The notes below the pieces were generated by a model, which was given only the letters and a program-made list of their open reading frames with translations, ran no database searches and was not told where the DNA came from. 64,000 nt of DNA, taken from positions 92,630-156,629 of the forward strand of contig MKUN01000012.1 in NCBI GenBank assembly GCA_001897835.1, in the 5' to 3' direction. A program made the translations under genes and the position numbers. Positions within the stretch are counted from its first letter, which is position 1. Each line of letters opens with the position of its first letter. This stretch comes from Bacteroidetes bacterium 46-16. GTDB lineage: Bacteria; Bacteroidota; Bacteroidia; Chitinophagales; Chitinophagaceae. Of this stretch, positions 9,408 through 19,300 are shown piece after piece.

Positions 9408-10556
9408 ATGAAAATAGGAATAGTATGTTACCCTACCTTCGGAGGTAGTGGTGTGCTGGCAACCGAACTGGGCATGGCATTATCGGCAAAAGGCCACGAA
9501 ATACATTTCATAGCCTACCAGCAGCCCGTAAGGCTCAACTTTCACCCCAACATCTACTACCACGAGGTAACAGTACCTACTTATCCGCTTTTTGATTTTC
9601 CGCCATATGAAACGGCATTGGCCAGTACCATGGTCAACGTAATACAGAACAACGGTCTCGACCTGCTGCATGTGCATTATGCCATTCCCCACGCCTCTGC
9701 AGCTTACTTTGCCCGCGAGATATTGAAGAAACAGGGTAAGGATATTCCCTTTATTACTACCCTGCACGGTACCGATATCACACTTGTAGGCAAAGACCAG
9801 ACCTATGCGCCGGTAGTATCGTTTTCCATTAACGAATCAGACGCAATAACTGCTGTTTCGAATAGCCTGAGGGAAGAGACCTACCGCTCATTCGAAATAG
9901 AAAAGGATATACACGTTATCCCCAATTTTGTTGACATACAGCGTTTTCACCAGACGGATAAAGAGCATTTCAAAAAAATGCTGGCCCCCAATGATGAACG
10001 CATACTCGTACATGTGTCCAACTTCAGGAAGGTGAAGCGGGTAGAGGACGTAGTTCGTGTGTTTGAACTCGTGCATGAGCGTATGCCCTCCAAGCTGCTG
10101 ATGATAGGCGACGGGCCGGAGCGCCAGCATATAGAAGAGCTATGCCGCACCCTGCGCGTATGTAACGATATCCGTTTCCTGGGCAAGCAGGAGCACATCA
10201 GCGAAATATTCAGCATCAGCGACCTGTTTATTTTACCCTCACTGACCGAAAGTTTCGGCCTCTCCGCACTCGAAGCTATGGCATGCGGTATCCCGGTCAT
10301 TTCCACCAATACTGGCGGTCTGCCGGAGATAAATGTACAGGGCAAGACAGGCTATCTTAGCGATGTGGGCGATGTACATGATATGGCCGAAAAAGCAGTA
10401 TATATACTGGAAAACGATGATCGTCTCCAGCAGTTCAAAGATGCTGCTATACTGCACGCCCGGAATTTTGAGAAACAGCGCATCATACCGCTATACGAGC
10501 AGCTATACGATAAAGTGATACTGGATTACAGCAAGAAGAAGGCAGCGGTCATTTAG
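9408..10556 (+). CDS. bshA: N-acetyl-alpha-D-glucosaminyl L-malate synthase
   Basis: BshA is a GT4-family glycosyltransferase that joins GlcNAc from UDP-GlcNAc to L-malate, the first step of bacillithiol synthesis. The 382-residue protein shows the BshA N-terminus (IGIVCYPTFGGSGVLATELG, residues 3-22), H90-Y-A-I-P-H, the LHGTDIT loop at 119-125, the N-S-R-K phosphate-binding region around 202-211, and the EX7E nucleotide-sugar motif at E281-E289 followed by GIPVISTNTGGLPE. Length and motifs match the family closely. It implies bacillithiol as a low-molecular-weight thiol; bshB and bshC are not in the window. Its stop overlaps the end of the convergent AhpD-like gene by eight bases. Confidence 0.95.
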   Translation: MKIGIVCYPTFGGSGVLATELGMALSAKGHEIHFIAYQQPVRLNFHPNIYYHEVTVPTYPLFDFPPYETALASTMVNVIQNNGLDLLHVHYAIPHASAAYFAREILKKQGKDIPFITTLHGTDITLVGKDQTYAPVVSFSINESDAITAVSNSLREETYRSFEIEKDIHVIPNFVDIQRFHQTDKEHFKKMLAPNDERILVHVSNFRKVKRVEDVVRVFELVHERMPSKLLMIGDGPERQHIEELCRTLRVCNDIRFLGKQEHISEIFSISDLFILPSLTESFGLSALEAMACGIPVISTNTGGLPEINVQGKTGYLSDVGDVHDMAEKAVYILENDDRLQQFKDAAILHARNFEKQRIIPLYEQLYDKVILDYSKKKAAVI

Positions 10557-10896
10557 CAGTTTCCTGTAGGGCTTCCCAATATTCTGCCGCCCGCCTGGTG
10601 TGCGGTATTACAATAGTGCCCCCAACGATATTGGCCACAGCAAATATTTCATACATTTCTTCCGTATTGATACCCTGCTCATGGCACTTGCCCAGGTGGT
10701 ATTTGATGCAATCGTCGCAGCGCAGCACCATACTCGCCACAAGACCCAGCATCTCCTTGGTCTTTACAGGTAATGCGCCTGCAGCATAAGTATTGGTGTC
10801 GAGGTTGAAGAGACGATTTATGACCTTGTTTTGTTTGCCGAGGATCACCTCGTTCATTTTTGCCCGGTATTCGTCAAATTCCTGTATTTGATTCAT
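10549..10896 (-). CDS. Carboxymuconolactone decarboxylase / AhpD-like protein
   Basis: The start at 10896 gives 115 residues; an upstream extension to 11034 has no domain similarity and crosses the divergent gene, so it is rejected. The core carries CxxCxxxH (C60, C63, H67: RCDDCIKYH), the redox-active motif of AhpD-type peroxidase partners, with Cys71 nearby. The all-helical CMD fold is supported by the helix-rich spacing and the length. AhpD-like proteins help reduce peroxides or organic hydroperoxides; a true decarboxylase role is less likely because of the CxxC. Being next to bshA hints at thiol redox biology, but the genes are convergent, so no operon is implied. Confidence 0.85.
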   Translation of the reverse strand: MNQIQEFDEYRAKMNEVILGKQNKVINRLFNLDTNTYAAGALPVKTKEMLGLVASMVLRCDDCIKYHLGKCHEQGINTEEMYEIFAVANIVGGTIVIPHTRRAAEYWEALQETAK

Positions 10897-10985
10897 GATC
10901 TGAAGTTCAAAATTGTTATAATTTTCTGCTTTAAAGGTATGAAGCAATAAATTCAGTGTAAATTTCTTTTTGGATTTTGAATTTC

Positions 10986-10993
10986 TATTTTTG
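10986..10993 (+). promoter_or_regulatory. Possible -7 element for the amino-acid permease
   Basis: TATTTTTG fits the Bacteroidota -7 consensus TAnnTTTG, but ends only seven bases before the ATG, so the transcript would be nearly leaderless. A TTTG at 10969-10972 is too close (13 bases) for a standard -33 element. Confidence 0.3.
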
Positions 10994-11000
10994 ACTTGAT

Positions 11001-12749
11001 ATGCAGAATATATTTCGAAGGAAGTCGGTAGCACATATACTTAAAGAAGCTGCCGAGGGTCACACGGACGGTCACGGTGCTGGCAGCATGAATAAAGTGC
11101 TGGGTGTGCGCGATCTTACCTTCATGGGTATAGCGGCTATTGTGGGCGCCGGTATCTTTTCCACTATAGGCAAAGCCAGTTTTGATGGCGGGCCGGGTAT
11201 CGTATTGCTTTTCCTCTTCGTATCGGTAGCTTGTGGCTTTTCTGCACTTTGTTATGCCGAGTTCGCAAGTATGGTGCCGGTTTCGGGCAGTGCATATACT
11301 TATTCATACGTAGCCTTTGGCGAGGTGATAGCCTGGATAATAGGCTGGGACCTGCTGATGGAATATGCTATTGGTAATATAGCGGTAGCTATATCCTGGA
11401 GCGATTATTTTACTACATTATTAAATGGTTTTGGGCTGCATATACCTGAGTACCTAACTATGGACTACTGGACGGCCAAAGATATGCTCAGCCCGGAAGC
11501 CAAAGCTGCATGGCTGAACGCGCCCACCATCGGCGGGTTAAAGGTCATTTGTGACTTACCGGCTTTCCTGATCACTTTTGTGATTACCGCGATCATCTAT
11601 GTAGGTATCAAAGAATCGAAGCGCAGTACCAATGCTATGGTGATCCTGAAAATGGCCATAATAGTACTCGTGCTGGTAGCTGGTGCTTTTTATGTGCAAC
11701 CGGCCAACTGGGAGCCATTTTTGCCAAACGGCATTGGTGGGGTACTGAGCGGTACGGCTGCCGTGTTTTTCTCCTACATCGGTTTCGATGCAATATCCAC
11801 CACGGCAGAAGAATGCCGCAATCCCCAGCGCGACCTGCCTAAGGCAATGTTCAACTCGCTTATCATCTGCACTATAGTTTATGTGCTAATCGCGCTTGTG
11901 CTTACCGGCATGGTGAGTTATAAAGAGCTCAATGTGGGCGATCCGCTGGCCTTTGTTTTCAGTGCCATGCACAATAAGTATGCTAACTATATCGCGGGTG
12001 TTGTGGCCGTGAGCGCCGTTATCGCTACGGCAAGTGTGCTGCTTGTATTCCAGCTAGGACAGCCCCGTATCTGGATGAGCATGAGCCGCGATGGTCTCTT
12101 GCCGCCTATATTTGCCCGCATACATCCTAAATATAAGACCCCATCATTCTCCACGGTACTTACCGGTCTTGTCGTGGGCATACCCGCCCTGTTCCTGAAC
12201 CTGCAGGTGGTAGTTGACCTTACAAGTGTAGGCACCCTCTTTGCTTTTGTGCTGGTATGTGGCGGTATTTTGCGGCTGCAGCAACAGCGAAAGAAGGCCA
12301 TGCACCTTCGGGGGGCTGATATAATTGACGAACACGGTGAAAAGGAAAAGGTACCCGAGAGCAAATTCAAAATACCCTACATCAACAGCAAATGGATCGT
12401 GCCCCTGATGTTTCTTGTTGCGATAATGTTGTTCCTGAAATATTACCCGGGCGGATTGAGCGGATTTTTTGATTTTAAAGATGATAAGGGTGTGGTTACC
12501 TGGCATATCATAAGAGAAAAGGTACCTTATCTCATCTTTACAGCGGTTTTTGCCATTACGGCCATCTTCTCATTCCTTAAAGATTTTTCATTGGTACCTG
12601 TTTTAGGTTTCCTATGCTGTAGCTACTTACTTTGCGAATCGGGCACTAGCAACTGGGAGCGGTTTTTGATATGGCTGGTGATAGGCCTGGTCATATATTT
12701 CCTGTACGGAATAAAGCGCAGCAAACTGGCAAATAAGCCAGTAGTTTAG
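11001..12749 (+). CDS. APC-superfamily amino-acid permease (cationic amino-acid transporter type)
   Basis: The 582-residue inner-membrane protein has an N-terminal cytoplasmic stretch of about 35 residues and then about twelve to fourteen hydrophobic helices. Helix 1 carries the APC signature GIAAIVGAGIFSTIG, the unwound glycine-rich stretch that binds the amino-acid backbone; FASMVPVSGSAYTYSY and FFSYIGFDAISTTAEE are also typical of the CAT/YfnA group. Substrate is inferred to be an amino acid, possibly basic; the sequence alone does not settle it. It is a single gene, divergent from the AhpD-like gene, with a strong terminator directly after its stop. Confidence 0.92.
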   Translation: MQNIFRRKSVAHILKEAAEGHTDGHGAGSMNKVLGVRDLTFMGIAAIVGAGIFSTIGKASFDGGPGIVLLFLFVSVACGFSALCYAEFASMVPVSGSAYTYSYVAFGEVIAWIIGWDLLMEYAIGNIAVAISWSDYFTTLLNGFGLHIPEYLTMDYWTAKDMLSPEAKAAWLNAPTIGGLKVICDLPAFLITFVITAIIYVGIKESKRSTNAMVILKMAIIVLVLVAGAFYVQPANWEPFLPNGIGGVLSGTAAVFFSYIGFDAISTTAEECRNPQRDLPKAMFNSLIICTIVYVLIALVLTGMVSYKELNVGDPLAFVFSAMHNKYANYIAGVVAVSAVIATASVLLVFQLGQPRIWMSMSRDGLLPPIFARIHPKYKTPSFSTVLTGLVVGIPALFLNLQVVVDLTSVGTLFAFVLVCGGILRLQQQRKKAMHLRGADIIDEHGEKEKVPESKFKIPYINSKWIVPLMFLVAIMLFLKYYPGGLSGFFDFKDDKGVVTWHIIREKVPYLIFTAVFAITAIFSFLKDFSLVPVLGFLCCSYLLCESGTSNWERFLIWLVIGLVIYFLYGIKRSKLANKPVV

Positions 12750-12756
12750 GATATAA

Positions 12757-12786
12757 AAAGGCCCATGCTTTCAACATGGGCCTTTG
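12757..12786. terminator. Bidirectional rho-independent terminator
   Basis: An 11-bp stem AAAGGCCCATG / CATGGGCCTTT with a short loop lies directly after the permease stop and before the end of the convergent acidic-protein gene. It can serve both transcripts. Confidence 0.85.
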
Positions 12787-12808
12787 GCTTTATTGTATTT
12801 TAACCGAC

Positions 12809-13237
12809 TTAAGACCTGTCTTCTTCAAGGTTCTCCTTATCGTCGCCTCCCAGGCTGTAATAATTGTTTTCTTCATCCTCCTCGCCGATATCCTCGTCTT
12901 CATCATCCAGCTCGCTGCCGGGCACATCCAGTTCATTTCCGGTAAATGTTTCATCGGCATCTTCGTTTAGCGGGTCGCCGTCTTCATCGGTATTGTCCAG
13001 TTCGGCACGGATGAGGTTAGTGTCATCTGTCGTATCCATATTCTCTTCTGCGTAGTCCAGCAATTCAATATCTTTCCGGCTTACATCCGCATCGGTGCCC
13101 ATTACAATATCATCGTCGTTCTTGCGCTCTTCCTTATCTACATTGGGGCGGGGCAGGGCATCATCTTTGGCGGGGTAGTGCGGGTAGCCCGGGTATTTCT
13201 TATTGTTTTCCTGGTTGTTTGAGCTATTTTCTGCCAT
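12809..13237 (-). CDS. Highly acidic small protein
   Basis: A 142-residue protein with no signal peptide and no membrane segment. It starts with an Asn/Gln/Lys/Pro/Tyr-rich part (residues 1-30), then becomes strongly acidic, with runs such as DDEDEDIGEEDEEN near residues 110-125. Low complexity and charge suggest an unfolded cytoplasmic protein. I do not recognise a family. The codon use and its own intergenic spacing suggest a real gene. The acidic tail may bind cations or basic partners, but this is speculation. Confidence 0.65.
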   Translation of the reverse strand: MAENSSNNQENNKKYPGYPHYPAKDDALPRPNVDKEERKNDDDIVMGTDADVSRKDIELLDYAEENMDTTDDTNLIRAELDNTDEDGDPLNEDADETFTGNELDVPGSELDDEDEDIGEEDEENNYYSLGGDDKENLEEDRS

Positions 13238-13303
13238 GATCGTGTGTTTTATAATACGAAAGTACTATAAAATCATGCCCGGAACATGATGCTGGTCACG
13301 GAA

Positions 13304-13996
13304 CTATAGGGGCGGCAACTGACCTTCGTCATACTGTGACCAGTCGATATCCCGGCCAAATGTGCCCTTTAACCTCCGGACGTAAGATTGGTTGCTTGTA
13401 ATGGACGTGAAATTTTCTACATGGGCCGGCGACGGGTCTATTTTAGGATTTACAGAATTGTATGCAGCCAGCGTATCCACTACAAAAGGCAGCCGGTATA
13501 TAGGGCTGGCAAAACGCCTGCGCAGGAAGCCTTTAAGCATAAAAGACTGGAAGGGGTCGGTGGCGAGCGCAAGTGTTTTAAAGCCTTGTTTTTTTGCCAG
13601 CAGGTAAGCATAATATACATTCTCCGTACTGTGGCGGGCCGATGTGTCGTAAAAGATATGGGCAGCAGGTATGCCTAATTGCTGTGCGTACAGCCCCATT
13701 ACCACCGACTCTTTATAGGGAGAGTATACTGCAGCGCCCGAGAAGATGACATTCCTTGTTATATTATTCTTATACAGTACCCAGGCCCATATCACCCTCG
13801 CTTTCATAACACTGTCCCAATTGCCATGTTTAAAGGGTATGCCCGGCACAATGATGGCATCGAAAGGCTGATCGCGGGTAAGCAACACTGCTTTATCATA
13901 GGCCCTTTGAGGCCCCTTGCGTGGTGTGATACAGCTAAATAAAAATGAGAAGCCCATGAGCACTAAGAGCAGTTTATATAAATGTTTACTATTCAA
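13304..13996 (-). CDS. DUF218/YdcF-family lipoprotein
   Basis: A 230-residue protein with a lipoprotein leader (FLFSC, cysteine 22). The mature part matches the DUF218 (YdcF/SanA/ElyC) family: DAIIVPGIPFK, the NVIFSGAAVYSPYKESVVMG segment and the conserved SARHSTENV stretch, in that order. Family members act at the envelope in peptidoglycan precursor handling or vancomycin sensitivity, with a nucleotide-binding-like fold, but the biochemical activity is not settled. The protein is probably tethered to the inner or outer membrane facing the periplasm. It is divergent from the M23 peptidase gene. Confidence 0.85.
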   Translation of the reverse strand: MNSKHLYKLLLVLMGFSFLFSCITPRKGPQRAYDKAVLLTRDQPFDAIIVPGIPFKHGNWDSVMKARVIWAWVLYKNNITRNVIFSGAAVYSPYKESVVMGLYAQQLGIPAAHIFYDTSARHSTENVYYAYLLAKKQGFKTLALATDPFQSFMLKGFLRRRFASPIYRLPFVVDTLAAYNSVNPKIDPSPAHVENFTSITSNQSYVRRLKGTFGRDIDWSQYDEGQLPPL

Positions 13997-14146
13997 AGGA
14001 TGATTTTACAGAATACAACAAAGTTGGGGAGAAATTTGTTTATGTTACAGTAAAATACTTAGCTGCGACCATTTGTATTATCTTTTCTTTTCTGGTATTG
14101 CTGTTTTCAGCTAACAGGAATATCTTGTAGCATAATTTTTGTTTTT

Positions 14147-15115
14147 ATGCGATGCGTTATATTATCGGTATTGCTGGTTTTTACCGGGTTTAATGTGTGG
14201 GCGCAAACCGAAATGGCTGCCGATAAAACTGCTGCCGAACGTTTTGAGGCTTATTACAATCATAGTGCATACGACAGTATTTTCGCAATGTTCTCCGCAG
14301 GCATGCAAAGCTCATTGCCTTTCAGTGAGACAAGCCAGTTTCTTAAAGGATTGAAATCACAGGCAGGAGATATTACACAAAGAAGCTTCGTTAAATATGA
14401 GAACAGCTATGCCTCCTATAAGACAAAGTTTGAAAGGGCGCTCTTTACGCTAAATATATCAGTCGATAACAGGGGGAAGATAAATGGCCTGCTGGTAAAA
14501 CCATTCAAACCAGAAGGCATGGCCGCACCTGCGCGGAACAAAACAAAATTAATGCTCCCGTTCAGGGGCGCATGGACCGTGGCTTGGGGTGGTGACACCA
14601 AAGAACAGAATTATCACGTAGATGATGAGGCACAGAAAAATGCCTTTGATATTTTTATGCTCGATAAGAAAGGAAATTCATACAGGACCGACGGAAAGAC
14701 GAATGAAGATTATTATGCTTTCGGTAAAGAGATATTTGCACCCTGTGATGGCGAGATCGTTAGTATGATAGATGGTGTAAAAGACAATAAGCCGGGTGAA
14801 ATGAATGCTTTTAATGTAGGAGGCAATATGCTGGTGCTTAAAACCGTGAATAATGAGTACCTCGTATTTTGCCACTTTAAACACCACTCGCTGAAAGTGC
14901 AGGAAGGACAAAAGGTAAAGCAGGGGCAGTTGCTGGGGCTTTGTGGCAATACGGGGAATTCATCCGAACCGCACCTGCATTTCCATATCCAGAACGTGGA
15001 GGACATTAACCAGGCCACGGGTATAAAATGCTATTTCGATAAATTATATGTGAACGGTAAACTGCAAAATGACTATTCACCCCTGAAAGATGATGTCGTG
15101 AGTACGGAGCGGTAA
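14147..15115 (+). CDS. M23-family metallopeptidase with N-terminal DUF3887-like domain
   Basis: The 322-residue exported protein has a signal peptide to about residue 19 (NVWAQ), an N-terminal domain (about 25-115) like DUF3887 (an NTF2-like fold), and a C-terminal LytM/M23 beta-lytic domain (about 135-300). The HxH motif is clear in PHLHFH (H276, H278) and H243 lies in the expected third position. The first zinc motif is not the standard HxxxD: D168 sits in NAFDIF, and the nearest histidine is H157. M23 enzymes cut peptidoglycan cross-bridges; because the first motif is non-standard, activity needs care. Thirteen bases separate it from the following DUF1801 gene. Confidence 0.87.
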   Translation: MRCVILSVLLVFTGFNVWAQTEMAADKTAAERFEAYYNHSAYDSIFAMFSAGMQSSLPFSETSQFLKGLKSQAGDITQRSFVKYENSYASYKTKFERALFTLNISVDNRGKINGLLVKPFKPEGMAAPARNKTKLMLPFRGAWTVAWGGDTKEQNYHVDDEAQKNAFDIFMLDKKGNSYRTDGKTNEDYYAFGKEIFAPCDGEIVSMIDGVKDNKPGEMNAFNVGGNMLVLKTVNNEYLVFCHFKHHSLKVQEGQKVKQGQLLGLCGNTGNSSEPHLHFHIQNVEDINQATGIKCYFDKLYVNGKLQNDYSPLKDDVVSTER

Positions 15116-15127
15116 AATGCAATTGAA

Positions 15128-15511
15128 ATGGAGACAGCAATAAAGTTCAAAACGGTAGCGGAATATTTTGCAGCTTTCCCGGAAGAGACCCGGGATAAGC
15201 TAAACGAGATCAGGCTTACTATAAAACAAGCTGCACCTCTGGCCGAAGAAGTGATCAGCTATAACATGCCTGCCTTTAAACAGCATAGTGTTTTGGTGTA
15301 TTATGCTGCTAATAAAGGCCATATAGGCTTTTATCCTACCGCAGCGCCTATAGTCGTATTCAAAGAAGAGCTGGCAAAGTACAAAACCTCGAAAGGGGCC
15401 ATACAGTTCCCCATCGACAAAGCTATACCCAAAGCACTTGTAAAGAAGATAGTAAAATACCGGCTGAGCGAAGACAAAGAAAGGACCGCAGCAAAGCGGA
15501 AAATGCCTTAA
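15128..15511 (+). CDS. DUF1801-domain protein
   Basis: A 127-residue cytoplasmic protein matching the DUF1801 (YdhG-like) family: a helical start with YFAAFPEETRDKLNEIR, then APLAEEVISYNMPAFK, a central HIGFYPTAAP segment and a lysine-rich end (IPKALVKKIVKYR). DUF1801 members are small alpha/beta proteins; some Bacillus relatives are described as frataxin-like iron carriers, but the role is not general. It is probably cotranscribed with the M23 gene 13 bases upstream. No active site is evident. Confidence 0.82.
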   Translation: METAIKFKTVAEYFAAFPEETRDKLNEIRLTIKQAAPLAEEVISYNMPAFKQHSVLVYYAANKGHIGFYPTAAPIVVFKEELAKYKTSKGAIQFPIDKAIPKALVKKIVKYRLSEDKERTAAKRKMP

Positions 15512-15560
15512 AACATTCCGGGTAAAGCTATTTTTCGTATTTTTAATCATCGTATTGAAG

Positions 15561-16229
15561 ATGGTTTTGATGAATAGCAAGCTGATAGCATTATGCAGTT
15601 TGAGTTTCTTTGCCCTTGTGCAGGTGCAAACCGGCTATGCCCAGCATAGTTCGGGCCGGCTACAGGCATCGGCAATGTATAGCAGTGATAATGGCGGTTA
15701 TGTGGATGCGGAACATGCTTATTACAGGGCACCCCTCAGAAAGTCTAAAGTGTATGCCGATTATATAAAAGCCGGTGCAGGTAAAGAGGATTACTATATA
15801 GTTATAGAAAAGAGCAAATACTCGCTGGCGGTTTATAGTGCAAGCGATGAGTTGCTGGTCACCTACCCGGTGGTCTTCGGTAATGATGACCTGGGTGATA
15901 AAATGTGCGAAGGAGATAAGCGTACGCCTGAAGGTACTTTTTACATAACGGGTAAAAAGAAACACAAGCTTTGGGATAAATACCTCACACTGAGTTTCCC
16001 GAACGAAGAAAGCTATAAAAAGTTCAATGAAAGAAGAGCGGATGGCTCGATACCTGCAAGTGCATCTATTGGCGGCGGTATAGGCCTGCATGGTACATGG
16101 GCCAATGACAGGGTAGCGATAGACCGTAAAGAGAACTGGACATCAGGCTGTGTGAGTACAAAGAACTGCTATATCGATGAGCTCTTTAGCTATATCCCTA
16201 TAGGCACAAAAGTTATTATCAGGAAATAA
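15561..16229 (+). CDS. L,D-transpeptidase (YkuD domain), exported
   Basis: The start at 15561 gives 222 residues; ATG at 15570 is an equally good start, while a TTG at 15555 is less likely. A signal peptide ends near GYAQ (residue 28). The YkuD catalytic domain occupies about 75-222: the HG at 177-178 and the SGCVS motif at 195-199, with nucleophile Cys197, are intact. These enzymes form 3-3 cross-links in peptidoglycan or attach proteins to it. The gene follows an M23 peptidase and DUF1801 gene on the same strand, giving a small cell-wall cluster, and is followed by a strong terminator. Confidence 0.9.
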   Translation: MVLMNSKLIALCSLSFFALVQVQTGYAQHSSGRLQASAMYSSDNGGYVDAEHAYYRAPLRKSKVYADYIKAGAGKEDYYIVIEKSKYSLAVYSASDELLVTYPVVFGNDDLGDKMCEGDKRTPEGTFYITGKKKHKLWDKYLTLSFPNEESYKKFNERRADGSIPASASIGGGIGLHGTWANDRVAIDRKENWTSGCVSTKNCYIDELFSYIPIGTKVIIRK

Positions 16230-16253
16230 AGAGCGTCATTTTAACGACATACT

Positions 16254-16295
16254 AAAAAGTAAAACGAGCCTTCTCCGGGCTCGTTTTACTTTTTA
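16254..16295. terminator. Strong bidirectional rho-independent terminator
   Basis: A 15-bp perfect stem (AAAGTAAAACGAGCC with its complement) and a 7-base loop lie between the convergent L,D-transpeptidase and SprB-repeat genes, with A/T tracts on both sides. Confidence 0.92.
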
Positions 16296-16317
16296 TACTA
16301 CCATTTATTGTCTTTCA

Positions 16318-19300
16318 TTACCTGATCAGCGTCACATCCCCTTTTAGGATCTGCTTGTTAAAGTTCTCCTTACCGCAGTAGAACTCTATGTAATAGTAAT
16401 AAGTGCCTATATCCTGCGCCACGCCATTATAGGTGCCATCCCAGCCCTCCTGCAGGTTTGATGTACTATATATGGCCTGGCCATAGCGGTTGAATATGGT
16501 CATTTTTTCCAGCCACATATTGCCTTTGAACCGGGCCCTGAAATAATCATTCTTGCCATCATTGTTAGGTGTAAAGGCATTGGGCACATCAGGAGTACAG
16601 CAGTTGTCATATCCCACTGTAGCCTGCCCGAAGGCGGTACAATTATGCTCATCGGTTACGGTAACGCTGTAGGTGCCATTGGGCAGCCCGGTAATGCCAT
16701 TATGATAGCTGCTCTCTGTAGGATCTGTGCTCCATGTATACGTGTAGGGCGGTGTGCCGCCGCTTGTACGTACATGTACCGCGCCATTGTCATCTACGCC
16801 TTCACATGGGTTACCGTTAGCGTATAGTTGCAGCTTCAGTTCTGCAGGTTGCAGTATTGTCGTTGTATTTGTTTGGCTGCAGTTATTGCTGTCCGTTACC
16901 GTGATGGTATGGGGGCCTGCTGCAAGGCCTGTGAACAAGTTGTTGGAGCCGGGCTGTAGGGGATTATTGTCCAGTTGATAACGCAGTGGCGGTACACCTC
17001 CTGAGGCATTTATCGTTAAGGTCGCATCACCTGTATTGTAACAGCTTGGGCTGCTGATACTGGCGTTGCCTATTATTATAGCCGCGTTCTCACCCACTGT
17101 TATTAATGTGTCGGTCATGCATCCCGCACTATCCTGCATATAATAGTGGTAAGTATCTGCGCTAAGCCCGCTGAATACCGGATCTTTGGTAAAGTTGACC
17201 GTATCTGTAGCATACATGTATGGTGGCGTACCGCCGGTGCCGTTCAGCGATACGGTTCCCGTACTTGTTCCAGCACAGGCAGCATCCGTAATGATCACGT
17301 TGTCAAAATTCAATACGGGCGGCTGGCTGAGCTCAATGATGCTGTCCAGGGTACAATCGTTACGGTCTTTTATGTGTATGGTATGTTGCCCGGCAGCCAA
17401 ACCTGTAAAGTCGTCGTTGCTGGTGAAGAAGTTTGCGTCAATAGCAAAGGTATAGGGTGGTATGCCACCTACCGCAAACGGCTGGATGATGCCGTCGCTT
17501 CCCCCTGCGCACCTGATATTGTCGGTAAGCACATCAACCATACGTATAGGGTCGGGGTCTACCAGTATCAATACGGTATCTATCGTACAGCCGTTATTGT
17601 CAACAATGCTTATGCTGTCGATAGAAGCGCCAAGGCCGGTGAATGCATTATTACCGGTGAATGGGCCGCCGTTTAAAGAATAAGTAAATGGTTGGGTGCC
17701 GCCGTTCGGGATGAGGCTTATATATCCATTGGTATCACCATAGCATTTCGGGTCACTATAGGTTACGGTACTGCCCAGGCTGGCTGGCTCGGTCACCTGC
17801 ACCGTGGTATCGAAGAGGCAATTGTTTACATCTTTTACGTGCACCACATAGAAACTGGCTCCCAGGCCTGTGAATGAGCCCCCGCCAAAACTGCCTGCAT
17901 CAAGAGCATAAGTGTATGGAGCTGTGCCGCCTGTGCCTGTTACATTTATGGCGCCCAGTGTCTGGCCGTGGCAGGGCTCGTTGGTAATGCTTATGCTAGC
18001 ACCCAGTACTGCCGGTCCGTTCATGGTTACCGCTGTGTCTTTAATACAGCCATTAGCATCCTTTACATGTATAACATAGTTGCCGATCGCTACGCCGTTA
18101 AAGACATTATTGGTAGTGTATGGCCCTGCATCAATCGCATAAGTATAAGCAGGCGTTCCGCCTGAAGATGTGACAGTAAAGGTCCCAAAAGAATAGCTGC
18201 ACAATGGCTCTACTGTCGCGATACCCGGTATGCTAAGCTGTGTGGGTTGCGATATTGTTACTGTGGTGTCTTTAATACAACCATTTGCTGCTTTTGTGTG
18301 TACGGTATAAGTTCCGGCCAGCAGGTTGCCAAAGTGATTGGATGTGCCATATGGCCCGGCATCTAAAGCATAAGTATAGCCGGGTGGGTTGCTCTGTGCA
18401 TTGACATCAATACTTCCTGTAGCCTCACCATAGCACAATACATTGGTAAAGGTGGGAATAGCGGTCACTGTATTGACCGTTAATTGCAGGTGGGTTATGG
18501 AATCACAACCCAGCACAGTAGTACCATTGTAGGTATACAGGCCGCTTGTGTGATAATAAGTGCCAGCAAAAAGCATACTGTCTCCATTGCAAATGGTGTC
18601 AATTGTCGTCGTATTATAAGATGGATTAACGGAGAGTATCAGTGTGACGAGCGAGTCGCAACCGAACTGTGTGGCGAAGGTGTGGGTATATACGCCTGCT
18701 GCAGTAAGTATATCCGGGCCAAATACATAATCGTCGCCATTACATATGGTGGCATATGCAGTATCGCTTATAGGTGGTGGCACGTTGGTTGATGCCTGTG
18801 CAAGAAAGCCTTCATATGGCGGGCCTGATTGTACGTGTATGATAAGCTCATTCGTGCCGGGCTGCCAGTTATTACACAGGGAAACAGTAACCATATTTGC
18901 CTGTATGAAGCCCTGGTAATTGTATGGGTCGGCCACTGGCATACCTGCTATGTTTTGCAATACACCGTTCACAAATATTTCTGACACAGCATTATCGGCA
19001 AAGAAATCGAGACTGAGGCAAAACACACCGGGATCTGAATAGCTCTCGTGGCAGGAATTGAAGCAAGCCAGTGTAAAGGTGAATTTATAATAAACATCAA
19101 GGTTACCGACCTGGAAACCATCGGCCTGGTGCGATATCCATGCACAGTCGGGCCAGGGGCTGGTATAATAGGCGGCAGGCACCGGGTCCATAACAATAGC
19201 CGGGCTGTATGGTCCGTTGATACCCGTGGTCGACATGGTCCAGTTCAGATCAGGGCTGCCACCAGGCAATGTGCCCCCTGCACCATCGGTACCAGTATTG

